From the NCBI GenBank assembly GCA_002712715.1, contig PAUF01000016.1:1-48907 (forward strand): a stretch of DNA of 48,907 nucleotides. The letters are read 5' to 3'. The notes under the pieces were generated by a model, which made no database searches, was not told the DNA's origin, and saw nothing but the letters and a program-made list of their open reading frames with translations. Source of the stretch: Flavobacteriales bacterium. GTDB taxonomy: Bacteria; Bacteroidota; Bacteroidia; Flavobacteriales; BACL11. A program made the translations under genes and the position numbers. Below are positions 20,201 through 29,430 of the stretch, piece after piece (the first letter of the stretch is position 1; the number at the start of each line of letters is the position of its first letter).

Positions 20201-21061
20201 AACAATATTATTTATAAAGGAAAATCTACTGTAACTAATGGGCGTTTTACTTTTTCGTTTCTCGTTCCAAAAGATATTGATTACTCTATTGGAAATGGAA
20301 GAATCTCATATTATGCATATCATGATACTGAAAATCTGGATGCTAGTGGTTGGTTTGAACAATTTTACGTTGGAGGCTTTTCTAATGAAAACATTGATGA
20401 TGAATCAGGACCAATGGTTAGTTTATTCATGAATGATGAACAATTTATAGATGGAGGTATTACAGATAAAAATCCTGTATTTTTAGCAATAATTTCAGAT
20501 TCTTCTGGTATTAATACTGTTGGTAATAGTATAGGACATGATATTACTCTTATTTTAGATGATGAAACAACTAATAAGATTATTTTAAATGAATATTATC
20601 AATCTGATATAGATAGTTATCAAAGCGGAAGAATTGAGTATCCATTAGATGAATTGTCACAAGGAATGCATCAAATTGATTTTAAAATATGGGATATTCT
20701 TAATAACTCATCTCAATCCTCAATTGAATTTATTGTTGCAGAATCAGAGGATTTTGTTATTGAAAACTTACTCAATTATCCCAATCCATTTACTCATAAT
20801 ACAGGTTTTTATTTTGAACATAATAGACCAAATCAGAATTTACAAGTTCAAATACAAATATTTACTGTTTCGGGTAAATTAGTAAAGACTATCAACTCAA
20901 TAATTTCTTCTTTAGGATTTAGGGCTGGGCCTATAAATTGGAATGGAAATGATGATTATGAAGATAAGATTGGTAAGGGAACGTATTTGTATAAGATCAA
21001 TGTATTAGATGAAAACGGTGAAGGTATTAATTTAGTTGAGAAATTAGTAATATTGAAATGA
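17297..21061 (+). CDS. porU: type IX secretion system sortase PorU (gingipain-like C25 peptidase)
   Basis: LLLLGDASYDPKDR, VNYTGHGGELGLTQERI (catalytic His region), PLFITATCEFGRFDNP (catalytic Cys region), C-terminal NYPNPF...TVSGKLV...GKGTYLYKI. Confidence 0.95.
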   Translation: MKWNILFFLVFSLIIAELYAQREVVLEWNDDENDHNFWFEGAVFLEKYNGLPVYQEIKTLSDGVGFTVEIFDIEFEDVSNLEKEYLSLLHKNNEVEHSSDLLTSSIGNYNRIIIFPYISIGNNYKRISKFKLTTNTKSSKITENSNINKINSELNSGDWFKVSVQQSGVYSLNVQELEMLGINTNYLSINSIRLFGNGGGMLPSLNSQFRHTDLIENAIEIIDENNNGYFDNNDRFLFYAEDVDKWYHDDQNLGTYYHEKHLFEDDNYYFIKISSSGSPKRINSYVPNYNNDLNYSNIFNDYQFHEEELINFIQSGKNWYGEIFDFNLYQEFSFNFPNIVNGSIIHLESRVAARSFASSSFDFTYDGSNIMNLSLNPVSSGFETNYASLANNSSSFTANDDQINIGVNFNRLSSSHKGWLDFISLSVERYLKFIGNQMEFRKTINCLQDQLFTLEISDFSDDYSIWNVSEPTKVINQLLTSAGNGKYLISYDADSGISDQKFIAFDRSQFLSPKLEGSVINQNLHGETDFEMLIVSHDNFITSANQLSNFHYMNSGRKCKVVTPEQIYNEFSSGKKDIAAIRDYCRYLQKIPNSQLKYLLLLGDASYDPKDRIPNNTNFILTYQSENSISPLNTYATDDFFGFLDDDEGVFANDLLDIAIGRLPAKTLEEANSMVNKITEYHQNSSKGEWRNMTCFIADDGDTDDGNIHMNQAENLSNIVDDNYNIYNLNKIFLDAYMQESTPVGPRSPDAKQSINRRIEEGALIVNYTGHGGELGLTQERIIDIDQIINWENKFKLPLFITATCEFGRFDNPDLISGGEYVILNNQGGGVALLTTTRYVYSHLNYTLNTNFINTVFEDFNGEKPTLGDIFLQTKSISGTSINTNKFILLGDPMMKLSYPDYQIITTEITDTLSALGKAFFSGQIVNMIDSSLVDNFNGIVNITVYDKEKIVTTLGQESSTPMPYRQQNNIIYKGKSTVTNGRFTFSFLVPKDIDYSIGNGRISYYAYHDTENLDASGWFEQFYVGGFSNENIDDESGPMVSLFMNDEQFIDGGITDKNPVFLAIISDSSGINTVGNSIGHDITLILDDETTNKIILNEYYQSDIDSYQSGRIEYPLDELSQGMHQIDFKIWDILNNSSQSSIEFIVAESEDFVIENLLNYPNPFTHNTGFYFEHNRPNQNLQVQIQIFTVSGKLVKTINSIISSLGFRAGPINWNGNDDYEDKIGKGTYLYKINVLDENGEGINLVEKLVILK

Positions 21062-21093
21062 TTTTTTCGTTATCAATACATTGTAAAAAAAAT

Positions 21094-21101
21094 TATATTT
21101 G
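21094..21101 (+). promoter_or_regulatory. -7 box (TATATTTG) upstream of porV
   Basis: TAnnTTTG consensus 7 nt upstream of ATG 21108; it contains the TTG used as start by the ORF track. Confidence 0.45.
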
Positions 21102-21107
21102 CAAAAT

Positions 21108-22298
21108 ATGATAAAAATTAATAAAGTAATTTTAGTGTGTTTATTTCTTTCATTAGTAAGTATTTTTAAAATAGAAGCTCAGGGTACAGGTATTAATGAT
21201 GATAATTTTTTGGGTGGTAATTTAAATACAATTACTACTGCAGTTCCTTTTCTTTTGATTTCTCCTGATTCTAGGTCAGGAGCTATGGGAGATGTTGGTG
21301 TTGCTACTTCACCAGACGCAAGTTCAATGCATTGGAATCCCGCAAAAATGAGTTTTACTGAAGATAATGTAGGAATTTCTGTTTCTATTGTTCCTTGGTT
21401 AAGAGAATTAGTGCCTGACATTAACTTACAATATATTAGTGGGTATTATAATTTTAATAATGATGAATCTATTGGTTATGAGCTAAGATATTTTTCTTTA
21501 GGTGATATAACTTTTACTGATAATAATGGAAATGTTATAGGGCAATATAAGCCTAATGAAATGGCATTAGGAACAGCTTATTCTAGAAAATTGAATCGTA
21601 ATTTATCTATTGCTATATCAGCACGATATATATATTCTAATTTGACTGGAGGTCAAGCTGCTGGCGGCACTGAAACAATGGCAGGACAATCAATTGCTGC
21701 AGACGTTTCATCTTTCTATACTTATCCTACCCAAATATTTTCTAGAAATTCTCAGATGTCTTTCGGATTAAATATTTCTAATATTGGAAATAAGATATCT
21801 TATACTGAAACTTTAACTAGAGATTTTATCCCAATTAACTTGAGGCTTGGGACAGCGCTAGCAACAGAATTTGATGACTATAATAGTTTGACTTTTGCTA
21901 TAGATTTTAATAAGCTTTTGGTACCCTCACCTCCTTTAATAGATGATAACGGAAATATCATTAGAGGAAAGGATCCTGAAGTATCAGTTGTTTCTGGTAT
22001 ATTTCAATCTTTTGGTGATGCTCCAGATGGATTTTCTGAAGAATTACGTGAGGTAAATATTTCAACTGGATTAGAATATTGGTATGATAATCAGTTTGCT
22101 TTGAGATTTGGATATTTTCATGAACATAACACTAAAGGTGGAAGACAATATTTAACTTTTGGTTCAGGAATTAAGTATAATGTTTTTGCATTAGATTTTT
22201 CATACCTAGTTAGCACATCTAATATTGGAGGGACTAATCCTCTTGCTAATACGATGAGATTTACTTTGATTTTTGATTTAGGAGCAATATCTAATTAA
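21108..22298 (+). CDS. porV: type IX secretion system outer membrane shuttle PorV
   Basis: AVPFLLISPDSRSGAMGDVGVATSPDASSMHWNPAKMSF; follows porU; C-terminal beta-strand ending in F. ATG 21108 preferred over TTG 21099. Confidence 0.95.
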   Translation: MIKINKVILVCLFLSLVSIFKIEAQGTGINDDNFLGGNLNTITTAVPFLLISPDSRSGAMGDVGVATSPDASSMHWNPAKMSFTEDNVGISVSIVPWLRELVPDINLQYISGYYNFNNDESIGYELRYFSLGDITFTDNNGNVIGQYKPNEMALGTAYSRKLNRNLSIAISARYIYSNLTGGQAAGGTETMAGQSIAADVSSFYTYPTQIFSRNSQMSFGLNISNIGNKISYTETLTRDFIPINLRLGTALATEFDDYNSLTFAIDFNKLLVPSPPLIDDNGNIIRGKDPEVSVVSGIFQSFGDAPDGFSEELREVNISTGLEYWYDNQFALRFGYFHEHNTKGGRQYLTFGSGIKYNVFALDFSYLVSTSNIGGTNPLANTMRFTLIFDLGAISN

Positions 22299-22777
22299 TG
22301 AAAACAAGAATAGGATTTGGATATGATGTTCATCGTTTAGAAAATGGTGTTGATTTTTGGATGGGTGGTATTAAGATTCCACATTCAAAGGGAGCTGTAG
22401 GTCATTCCGATGCGGATGTTTTGATTCATGCAATTTGTGATGCTCTTTTAGGAGCTGCAAATATGGGGGATATTGGTCAACATTTTCCAGATACGGATCA
22501 GAAATTTAAAGGAATAGATAGTAAAATATTATTAAGGAAAGTCGCTGATCTTATAAGTGAGAAGGGCTTCAGTATTGGTAATATTGACTGTACTATTTGT
22601 TTAGAAAAGCCTAAGTTATTTAAATATATAAATAATATAAAGGATTGTCTTGCTAATTGTATAGGGATTCCAATATTTGATATTTCTATTAAAGCAACTA
22701 CTAGCGAAAAGATGGGTTTTGTAGGAACTCAAGATGGAGTTACAGCTTATTCGGTAGTGTTAATCTATTTAGATTAA
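22298..22777 (+). CDS. ispF: 2-C-methyl-D-erythritol 2,4-cyclodiphosphate synthase
   Basis: RIGFGYDVHRLE, GHSDADVLIHAICDALLGAANMGDIGQHFPDTD, TTSEKMGFVG. TAATG 1-nt overlap with porV. Confidence 0.97.
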   Translation: MKTRIGFGYDVHRLENGVDFWMGGIKIPHSKGAVGHSDADVLIHAICDALLGAANMGDIGQHFPDTDQKFKGIDSKILLRKVADLISEKGFSIGNIDCTICLEKPKLFKYINNIKDCLANCIGIPIFDISIKATTSEKMGFVGTQDGVTAYSVVLIYLD

Positions 22778-23406
22778 ATTTTAGCAAGATAATTAGCAAC
22801 AGATTCATGAGACTCTTCAATAGCTTTTTCACCTTTTATCCAATTTGCTGGACATACCTCTCCATTTTTTTCAAAATGCTCTAATGCGTCTACCATCCTA
22901 AGGGCTTCATCTACATTTCTTCCTAGAGGGAAATTGTTAACTACCTGGTGTTGAACAATTCCATTTGAATCAATTAAAAATAATCCTCTAAAAGCAATCA
23001 TGGGACCAGTGGCTGATATGATATCATGTTCATCTATTTCATAATCACCAAATAAAACTCCAAAGTTAGCTGCAATAGTTTTATCAGTATCAGCTACTAA
23101 TGGGTATTTTACTCCTTTAATTCCACCAGCTTTTTTTTCCATTTGTAACCATCCCCAATGTGATTGTTCAGTATCAGTGGAGCACGCGACAACAGCACAA
23201 TTCCTTTTTTCAAATTCTGACAATTTTTCTTGAAAAGCAAAGAGTTCAGTTGGACATACAAAAGTGAAATCTTTTGGGTAGAAAAAGAAAACAACCGGTT
23301 GTTTTCCAATGAATTGGTTGAGCGAAAATTTTTCCACTATTTCTCCACCATTAATAACTGCTTGTGCTGAAAAATGAGGAGCTTTTTTTCCTATGATACT
23401 TGACAT
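22774..23406 (-). CDS. 2-Cys peroxiredoxin (AhpC/Prx type)
   Basis: VVFFFYPKDFTFVCPTELFAFQ, CSTDTEQSHWGW, VCPANW. Confidence 0.95.
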   Translation of the reverse strand: MSSIIGKKAPHFSAQAVINGGEIVEKFSLNQFIGKQPVVFFFYPKDFTFVCPTELFAFQEKLSEFEKRNCAVVACSTDTEQSHWGWLQMEKKAGGIKGVKYPLVADTDKTIAANFGVLFGDYEIDEHDIISATGPMIAFRGLFLIDSNGIVQHQVVNNFPLGRNVDEALRMVDALEHFEKNGEVCPANWIKGEKAIEESHESVANYLAKI

Positions 23407-23454
23407 GTTTTATATTTTTTCATTAATAGTGCTAAAATAAGCTTATTTATAGAT

Positions 23455-23976
23455 TTAATGTAAATTATTAAAAATAAAATTCATTCTTTTCTTTATTGAA
23501 GACTTAGGAATCATTATCATTTCATATGAGAAAGAAGAGTAAATTTCAATGATATTTTTTTCTATTTTTATTGCTTCCCTTATGCCTTCTTTTCTTTCAT
23601 TATCTATTTTGTAAATTTCCTCCCACATAGGAGTGTAAAATACTTTTTTATGATATTTATTTTTGTGAATTGACAGTGTAAATTTATCTGGGATTTTCAT
23701 TTTTTCCATTTTCATATAACAATAAGTGTCAATGATGCTTCTATCAAAAAATGTTATTGAATCTCTAGTTTTAAGAACTTCCTTTTCTCTATATTTGAAA
23801 ATTAACTCAGAAAAATCAGGTATTTCTTTCCACGATTTAATATTTGAATTTTTACTAATGTATGTGTTAAGGATACTTCTAGTACCTTCTTTAACGCATT
23901 TGTAACCTTTCTTGTTTAGATGATTTATTATACTTGTTTTACCAGTTCCAGGAGCTCCTGTAATAATTATCTTCAT
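23455..23976 (-). CDS. small AAA-type NTPase/kinase-like protein
   Basis: Walker A GAPGTGKTSI, ITFFDRSIIDTYCYM Walker B-like; 4-nt overlap with the upstream methyltransferase. Confidence 0.75.
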   Translation of the reverse strand: MKIIITGAPGTGKTSIINHLNKKGYKCVKEGTRSILNTYISKNSNIKSWKEIPDFSELIFKYREKEVLKTRDSITFFDRSIIDTYCYMKMEKMKIPDKFTLSIHKNKYHKKVFYTPMWEEIYKIDNERKEGIREAIKIEKNIIEIYSSFSYEMIMIPKSSIKKRMNFIFNNLH

Positions 23977-24710
23977 TTAGGCTTTGTGTTTTTCTTTGCA
24001 ATTATGATTATTCTTTCAGATTGTTTTATGTCAAATTTTTTTAAGGAATAGCTTCCGAATTTCTCTATAATTTCAAATCCAGCATGAGAGAGTAATTTTT
24101 TAAATTTAGTAGAGGTTATTATCTTGATTTTTTCTATAAATTCATAATGCTTATTTTTATCATGGAAGACAATTTTTTTATATAAGAAATTTTCATCCGA
24201 ATGTTTAGTTATCTGAAATTTAATATTATTAATAGTTTTTACTTCTTTGATTTTCAAACTATTAAGAGCTTTGTAAATATTAATGAAGTCTATTACTAAT
24301 ATTCCATCATCTTTCAAGTTATTATACATTGCTTTTAATACTTTTTCATCATCCTCATCTTTTTCAAAATAACCAAAAGATGTGAATAGATTAATCGCTA
24401 TGTCATATTCTTGATGCCTATAAGTTAATCTCATATCTGCAACATCAAATTTTAGTTTCTTTTTTTTATATTTATTTGCTTGATTAATACTGTTTTTGGA
24501 TAGATCTATTCCTGTTACATTAAAACCTATTTTATTAAGAAAAATTGAATGTCTTCCTTTTCCGCAGGCAATATCAATAATTTTTTTAGAGTTTGTAAAA
24601 TATTTTAGATTAGTTAATTTCTTCAAGAAAAATTCTGCCTCATCATAATTTCTATTTTTATATAAAATATGATAATATTCACTGTTAAACCATTGTTCAA
24701 ACCACTCCAT
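23973..24710 (-). CDS. class I SAM-dependent methyltransferase
   Basis: Motif I KIIDIACGKGRHSIFLNKIGFNVTGIDLS; YDIAINLFTSFGYF; DDGILVIDFIN. Confidence 0.9.
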   Translation of the reverse strand: MEWFEQWFNSEYYHILYKNRNYDEAEFFLKKLTNLKYFTNSKKIIDIACGKGRHSIFLNKIGFNVTGIDLSKNSINQANKYKKKKLKFDVADMRLTYRHQEYDIAINLFTSFGYFEKDEDDEKVLKAMYNNLKDDGILVIDFINIYKALNSLKIKEVKTINNIKFQITKHSDENFLYKKIVFHDKNKHYEFIEKIKIITSTKFKKLLSHAGFEIIEKFGSYSLKKFDIKQSERIIIIAKKNTKPK

Positions 24711-27700
24711 TATTTAATAATGAGTTTTTTATTTCTTATTATATTTTTATGATAAACTTGAACAGTATAATGTCCACGATTTAGGAAATCCGCGGAAATT
24801 TTCATAGTTTGATGATTAAGATTTTTCTCAAATAAAATTCTTCCAAAAATGTCAATAATTTTTATAGTTGAATTATCTTGTAATGTTCTGATAATGAAAT
24901 TCCCATCACTAGGATTGGGATAGATTTCTATTGCATTTTTATCTATTTTAAATGTATTAAGAATATTGTTGCCATCTATTTTAATATTGTCTAAATAAAA
25001 ATGATTACCATAGTCATTAATTGCTACAAATCGTACCATAATTGTGTCATTTGTAAATCCCAAAGATCCCAAATCATGCGAGTTATTTTTCCAACTTCCA
25101 CATGTAGGTACCCAAACAGATGAAGAATAGTTTGTTGTTTGAAGGCTTGTTCCATATGCACTATATATAGAATCCCAAGTTAACCCACAATCTTTCGATA
25201 TATCTATTCTAAATCCATCATTATGTGCGCTAGAAAATCCTGAATATGAATAGTCATATGATAATATATGTATAGCGGAATCTCCATTTCCTAATTTTAT
25301 TTTATTTGTGATGAGATAAGATTCCTGTGCAGGATATTGTGCCCAATAATGGTTTACATACGCTGTAGTTGTTGGATAGCAATTTGCTCCAGAATCTACA
25401 ACTATTGATTGCCAATTGAAATTTGCTGTAGGATGCTTCCAATATTTTGGAGGAAATGTTCCGCTTTCAAAATCTTGAGTATATTTCATGTTATTTGTGA
25501 TTTTAGAAACGGTGTCGGAGTATTTAATGAAATTATTAATTGTTTGGGTAGAGCTTCCAAACGAGTCAGTAACTGTAAGAGATACATCATACATTCCAGG
25601 TTTTTGATAAACAACTGTAGGATTTTCAAGATATGAAATAGAAGGTGTTCCACCGGGAAAATTCCATAGCCAAGAAGCACTGTTAATTCTAACTGCAGAA
25701 TGATCAATAAAATGCACAGTATCATTCGTACAATCTATTTCTAATTTATCTGCAGCAATTTGTGCAGATGGAGGTGAGTTTTCAAAGAAATTTGCTTCAT
25801 ATACGGATCTATTTGTGCCATTTATGATCAAACCATTTCTGTAATATGGGATTAGTTGAGTCGAGAATGTGCTTACAGGAAGATTGTTATTAAAAATTTC
25901 CCAATCATTCATAGAATTATTTCTATAGTATACATTATTACGAGTTCCTAAATAAACCCCACCATCACTTCCTCTCTGATGTTCAATATTCGTTGCGTTA
26001 ATATTGTCTAATGTAGGTGTACTTAAGTTAATCCAATTTAGTCCGCCATCAATTGATTTGAAAACCTCATAACCTTGTGCATCTTGAACCCCTCCATACA
26101 TTGATGTTCTGGCAATCCATAGTATATTTTCATCTTGGCTACTTACAGTAATATCATATGGAATCCATGCTTGTCCATTAATATTTGTAGGGGTGATCTC
26201 CATCCAATTTGTTCCACTATCTATTGTTTTCCATATTTTCTTTGTGCCCCACCAGCTTTCCCAAGTAGCAATGTATATGACATTTGGATTAGACCAAGCA
26301 ACTTCTATTGAAGTTACTTTATCATTAAAATGATAGACTGGATCAAAAGAAATACCGTTATTTTTAGTGATCCATAATGTTGTGTCATTACCAATATAAT
26401 GCCAATTGTAACACCTTGGATCAAATTCCATTTGGGATGATTCCCCTACAATATATGATGCGTTTGGCTTGAGACTCATATTGAAGGATGCTATATTTTT
26501 AGTTCTATCACCAGATAATATTTTCCCTCCATAATCACTGTAGGCCATTCTTGGATTCCCGAAATTTACAAAACCTCTAATCCCATCTCCACCATCAGTA
26601 CAAATCCAATCATTAATATACGTATTTCCATCTTTAAGAAGTGTTCCATTATGATATGCTCCTCCTAACATTACATTATGATCTTTAAATCCCACTCCAA
26701 ATCCCCAAAAATCAGTTCCAGCAATACCAAGTTGTTTTTTATATATACTATCGGCCGCATTGTTTGAGTAGAATATTCCTCCGTCACATGCAAACCATAG
26801 ATCATTGCCAAAATAATTTATATCATGAATGTCAGCATGTACATAACCTTTTTTATGAGGTTCACTCCATTTAGCTGGACAAGAAAAAGAAATTCCGTTA
26901 TCAAATGATATCCAATGATTAACTCCACCTACATGAATGATATTAGCGTCATAAGGGTTGATTGCTAATGCTAGGTCATAATAGTATTGTCCACCATCAT
27001 CTGATCCATCTGGTTGCCAACCCATAAGATTCATGTTATTTGAAGATGGAACGCCAGCAGGTTGATTCCCGCAACATTGAAAAGTCCAGTTTTCGCCTTT
27101 ATCATCACTAATATAAATTCCATATAAACCGCTTCCTCCATTTGCATTTCCTGTAGCTAGTGCAACAATTTTATTTGGAGAAGCAGGACTTACAGCTATT
27201 TCTGTTCTTTTTTGTTCTTCTCCATTTGTTGGATTTGGCCATCCATTAGTGAATAAATTTAGTGAATTACCTGCATCATCAGATCTATAAAATTCTGTTT
27301 TATTGTTAATTTGTTTTATGAAATAGATAGTATCAGAAGAATTAGTATGGAATTCTATTTCTAAATAATTTCCTGACATTATAGTTGAAAAGTTATTACC
27401 ACCATCTATTGATTTATATAGCCCTTGATTTGATGCTACAAACAAAATTTGGTTATTGGTTGGGCATAACTTAATATCTTTTATGTCGTGTGATAAATTT
27501 GTAAAAACAGAATTACCTATTAATGTCCAGTTATTTCCACTATCATATGATTTGTAAATACCTCCATTTCCGCTAATGTAAATTATTTCAGGATTAGTAA
27601 AATCTATTTCTATAGCATATACTTGGTTTAAAGGCAGTTCCGCTGTGATAAGTTCCCAAGTATCACCTTTATTTATTGATTTCCAAGCTCCAGCTGTGGC

Positions 27701-28105
27701 TGTGCCAGCATAAAGAATATCCGGATTGCTTTTGGATTGTTCCACCGTGTATACATGAGATGAGCCTGGCGCGTAACTTCTACTGGCTGCTTCTTTATCA
27801 AAGTCCCAGGGTCCAACGCATTGCCATTGATTATTTTGAGAACTTTTTTTTGTTGGTTGAGCATTAGTAGATCTACTTATTTCTCTAATCCACCGCTTAT
27901 AGTATTGCGTATGTTTATTTTTAAAAAACTTATTGTTCTTGTAATAATCATTGTATTTATCTATAATAGTTCCTTCATCTGCATTTTGTGAATACATCAA
28001 TTGTATCCATTCAGGGGTATTAGAATCTACTTCATATTTTAATTCTGTTTGACCATATATATATGATATTGAAATAAGATATATGAAATAAATCTTTCTT
28101 ATCAA
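24710..28105 (-). CDS. secreted T9SS substrate: sortilin/BNR-type repeats, PKD domain, type A C-terminal sorting domain
   Basis: Signal peptide; repeated sialidase/Vps10-type units (KSINKGDTWELI, KSYDSGNNWTLIG, KSIDGGNNFSTI); PKD (SASWLWNFPGGTPSISYLENPTVVYQKPGMYDVSLTVTD); C-terminus EIYPNPSDGNFIIRT...IKIIDIFGRILFEK. Confidence 0.9.
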   Translation of the reverse strand: MIRKIYFIYLISISYIYGQTELKYEVDSNTPEWIQLMYSQNADEGTIIDKYNDYYKNNKFFKNKHTQYYKRWIREISRSTNAQPTKKSSQNNQWQCVGPWDFDKEAASRSYAPGSSHVYTVEQSKSNPDILYAGTATAGAWKSINKGDTWELITAELPLNQVYAIEIDFTNPEIIYISGNGGIYKSYDSGNNWTLIGNSVFTNLSHDIKDIKLCPTNNQILFVASNQGLYKSIDGGNNFSTIMSGNYLEIEFHTNSSDTIYFIKQINNKTEFYRSDDAGNSLNLFTNGWPNPTNGEEQKRTEIAVSPASPNKIVALATGNANGGSGLYGIYISDDKGENWTFQCCGNQPAGVPSSNNMNLMGWQPDGSDDGGQYYYDLALAINPYDANIIHVGGVNHWISFDNGISFSCPAKWSEPHKKGYVHADIHDINYFGNDLWFACDGGIFYSNNAADSIYKKQLGIAGTDFWGFGVGFKDHNVMLGGAYHNGTLLKDGNTYINDWICTDGGDGIRGFVNFGNPRMAYSDYGGKILSGDRTKNIASFNMSLKPNASYIVGESSQMEFDPRCYNWHYIGNDTTLWITKNNGISFDPVYHFNDKVTSIEVAWSNPNVIYIATWESWWGTKKIWKTIDSGTNWMEITPTNINGQAWIPYDITVSSQDENILWIARTSMYGGVQDAQGYEVFKSIDGGLNWINLSTPTLDNINATNIEHQRGSDGGVYLGTRNNVYYRNNSMNDWEIFNNNLPVSTFSTQLIPYYRNGLIINGTNRSVYEANFFENSPPSAQIAADKLEIDCTNDTVHFIDHSAVRINSASWLWNFPGGTPSISYLENPTVVYQKPGMYDVSLTVTDSFGSSTQTINNFIKYSDTVSKITNNMKYTQDFESGTFPPKYWKHPTANFNWQSIVVDSGANCYPTTTAYVNHYWAQYPAQESYLITNKIKLGNGDSAIHILSYDYSYSGFSSAHNDGFRIDISKDCGLTWDSIYSAYGTSLQTTNYSSSVWVPTCGSWKNNSHDLGSLGFTNDTIMVRFVAINDYGNHFYLDNIKIDGNNILNTFKIDKNAIEIYPNPSDGNFIIRTLQDNSTIKIIDIFGRILFEKNLNHQTMKISADFLNRGHYTVQVYHKNIIRNKKLIIK

Positions 28106-28116
28106 AGTATGGGAAT

Positions 28117-29376
28117 TTATAGATTAAACACTTTTTTCACTTCTTCAATACAATCTAATTTTTCCCAAGTAAAAGTTTCAACATTGAATTCTTGATCTTT
28201 TCCACCAACTTTAAAATAAACTTTCTTTTCTTCAGGATTTCTTCCCATATGACCGTAAGCTGCGGTCTCAGAATAAATAGGATTTTTTAATTTAAGTCGT
28301 TTTATAATTGATGCTGGCTTAAGATTGAAACATTCCATAGTATTTACAATATCTGCAATTTCCCCATCACTCATATTTACCTTGCTACTCTGGAAGGTGT
28401 CAATAAAAACACCCATAGGTTCAGCAACTCCAATTGCATATGAAACTTGAACTAAAATTCTATCAGCTATTCCAGCAGCTACTAGATTTTTCGCAATATG
28501 TCTTGTTGCATAAGCAGCGGACCTATCTACTTTTGAAGGGTCTTTTCCAGAAAAAGCGCCACCACCATGAGCCCCTTTTCCTCCATATGTGTCAACTATA
28601 ATTTTTCGGCCAGTTAATCCAGTATCGCCATGAGGTCCTCCAATCACAAATTTTCCAGTTGGGTTTACATGATACTTTTCTTTGCCAAAAAGATTTTTAT
28701 TTTCATCAGTTAATTGAGTAATTATTTTAGGAATAAGAATTTGTTTAACATCTTCTTCTATTTTTTGCTGCATTACTTTTTCTTCTGCAAAATCGTCATG
28801 TTGGGTAGACAGTACTATATCTGTAATTTGAAGAGGAATATGATTGTCATCATATTCTAATGTTACTTGAGATTTAGAATCGGGTCTTAGATACTTCATT
28901 TCAATCCCTTCTCTTCTTATCTTCGCTAGCTCTATTAATAATTTATGTGATATGTCTAATGCTAGAGGCATCAAGTTTTCTGTTTCATTGGTAGCATACC
29001 CAAACATCATCCCTTGATCTCCAGCGCCTTGTTCACCGTGAAGACCTTCTCCTTCTATAACGCCCTGTCTAATATCAGATGATTGTTCATGTATTGCTGA
29101 AAGTACTCCACAACTATCGGCATCAAACCTATATTCTGATTTTGTATATCCAATTTTTCTAATTACACTTCTAGCAATCCGTTCAACATCTACGTATCCA
29201 TTAGTTTTTACTTCTCCACTTAAAACTGTTAGTCCAGTTGTTACTAGGGTTTCGCAAGCAACTTTGGATTCGGGATCTTGTGCTATGAAATTATCTAATA
29301 GAGCATCTGATATTTGATCTGCTACTTTGTCTGGATGTCCTTCTGAAACTGATTCAGATGTAAAAAAGTATGACAT
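28117..29376 (-). CDS. metK: S-adenosylmethionine synthetase
   Basis: [79 protein letters not shown]. Confidence 0.98.
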   Translation of the reverse strand: MSYFFTSESVSEGHPDKVADQISDALLDNFIAQDPESKVACETLVTTGLTVLSGEVKTNGYVDVERIARSVIRKIGYTKSEYRFDADSCGVLSAIHEQSSDIRQGVIEGEGLHGEQGAGDQGMMFGYATNETENLMPLALDISHKLLIELAKIRREGIEMKYLRPDSKSQVTLEYDDNHIPLQITDIVLSTQHDDFAEEKVMQQKIEEDVKQILIPKIITQLTDENKNLFGKEKYHVNPTGKFVIGGPHGDTGLTGRKIIVDTYGGKGAHGGGAFSGKDPSKVDRSAAYATRHIAKNLVAAGIADRILVQVSYAIGVAEPMGVFIDTFQSSKVNMSDGEIADIVNTMECFNLKPASIIKRLKLKNPIYSETAAYGHMGRNPEEKKVYFKVGGKDQEFNVETFTWEKLDCIEEVKKVFNL

Positions 29377-29401
29377 TTTTCTTTATTTAAATTAATTATA
29401 T

Positions 29402-29409
29402 GATTTGGC
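29402..29409 (-). promoter_or_regulatory. candidate anti-aptamer element of the metK riboswitch
   Basis: Minus strand GCCAAATC is a perfect 8-nt complement of aptamer core GATTTGGC (29465-29472, minus). Confidence 0.5.
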
Positions 29410-29430
29410 AATTGATCAGATGAAAGATAG

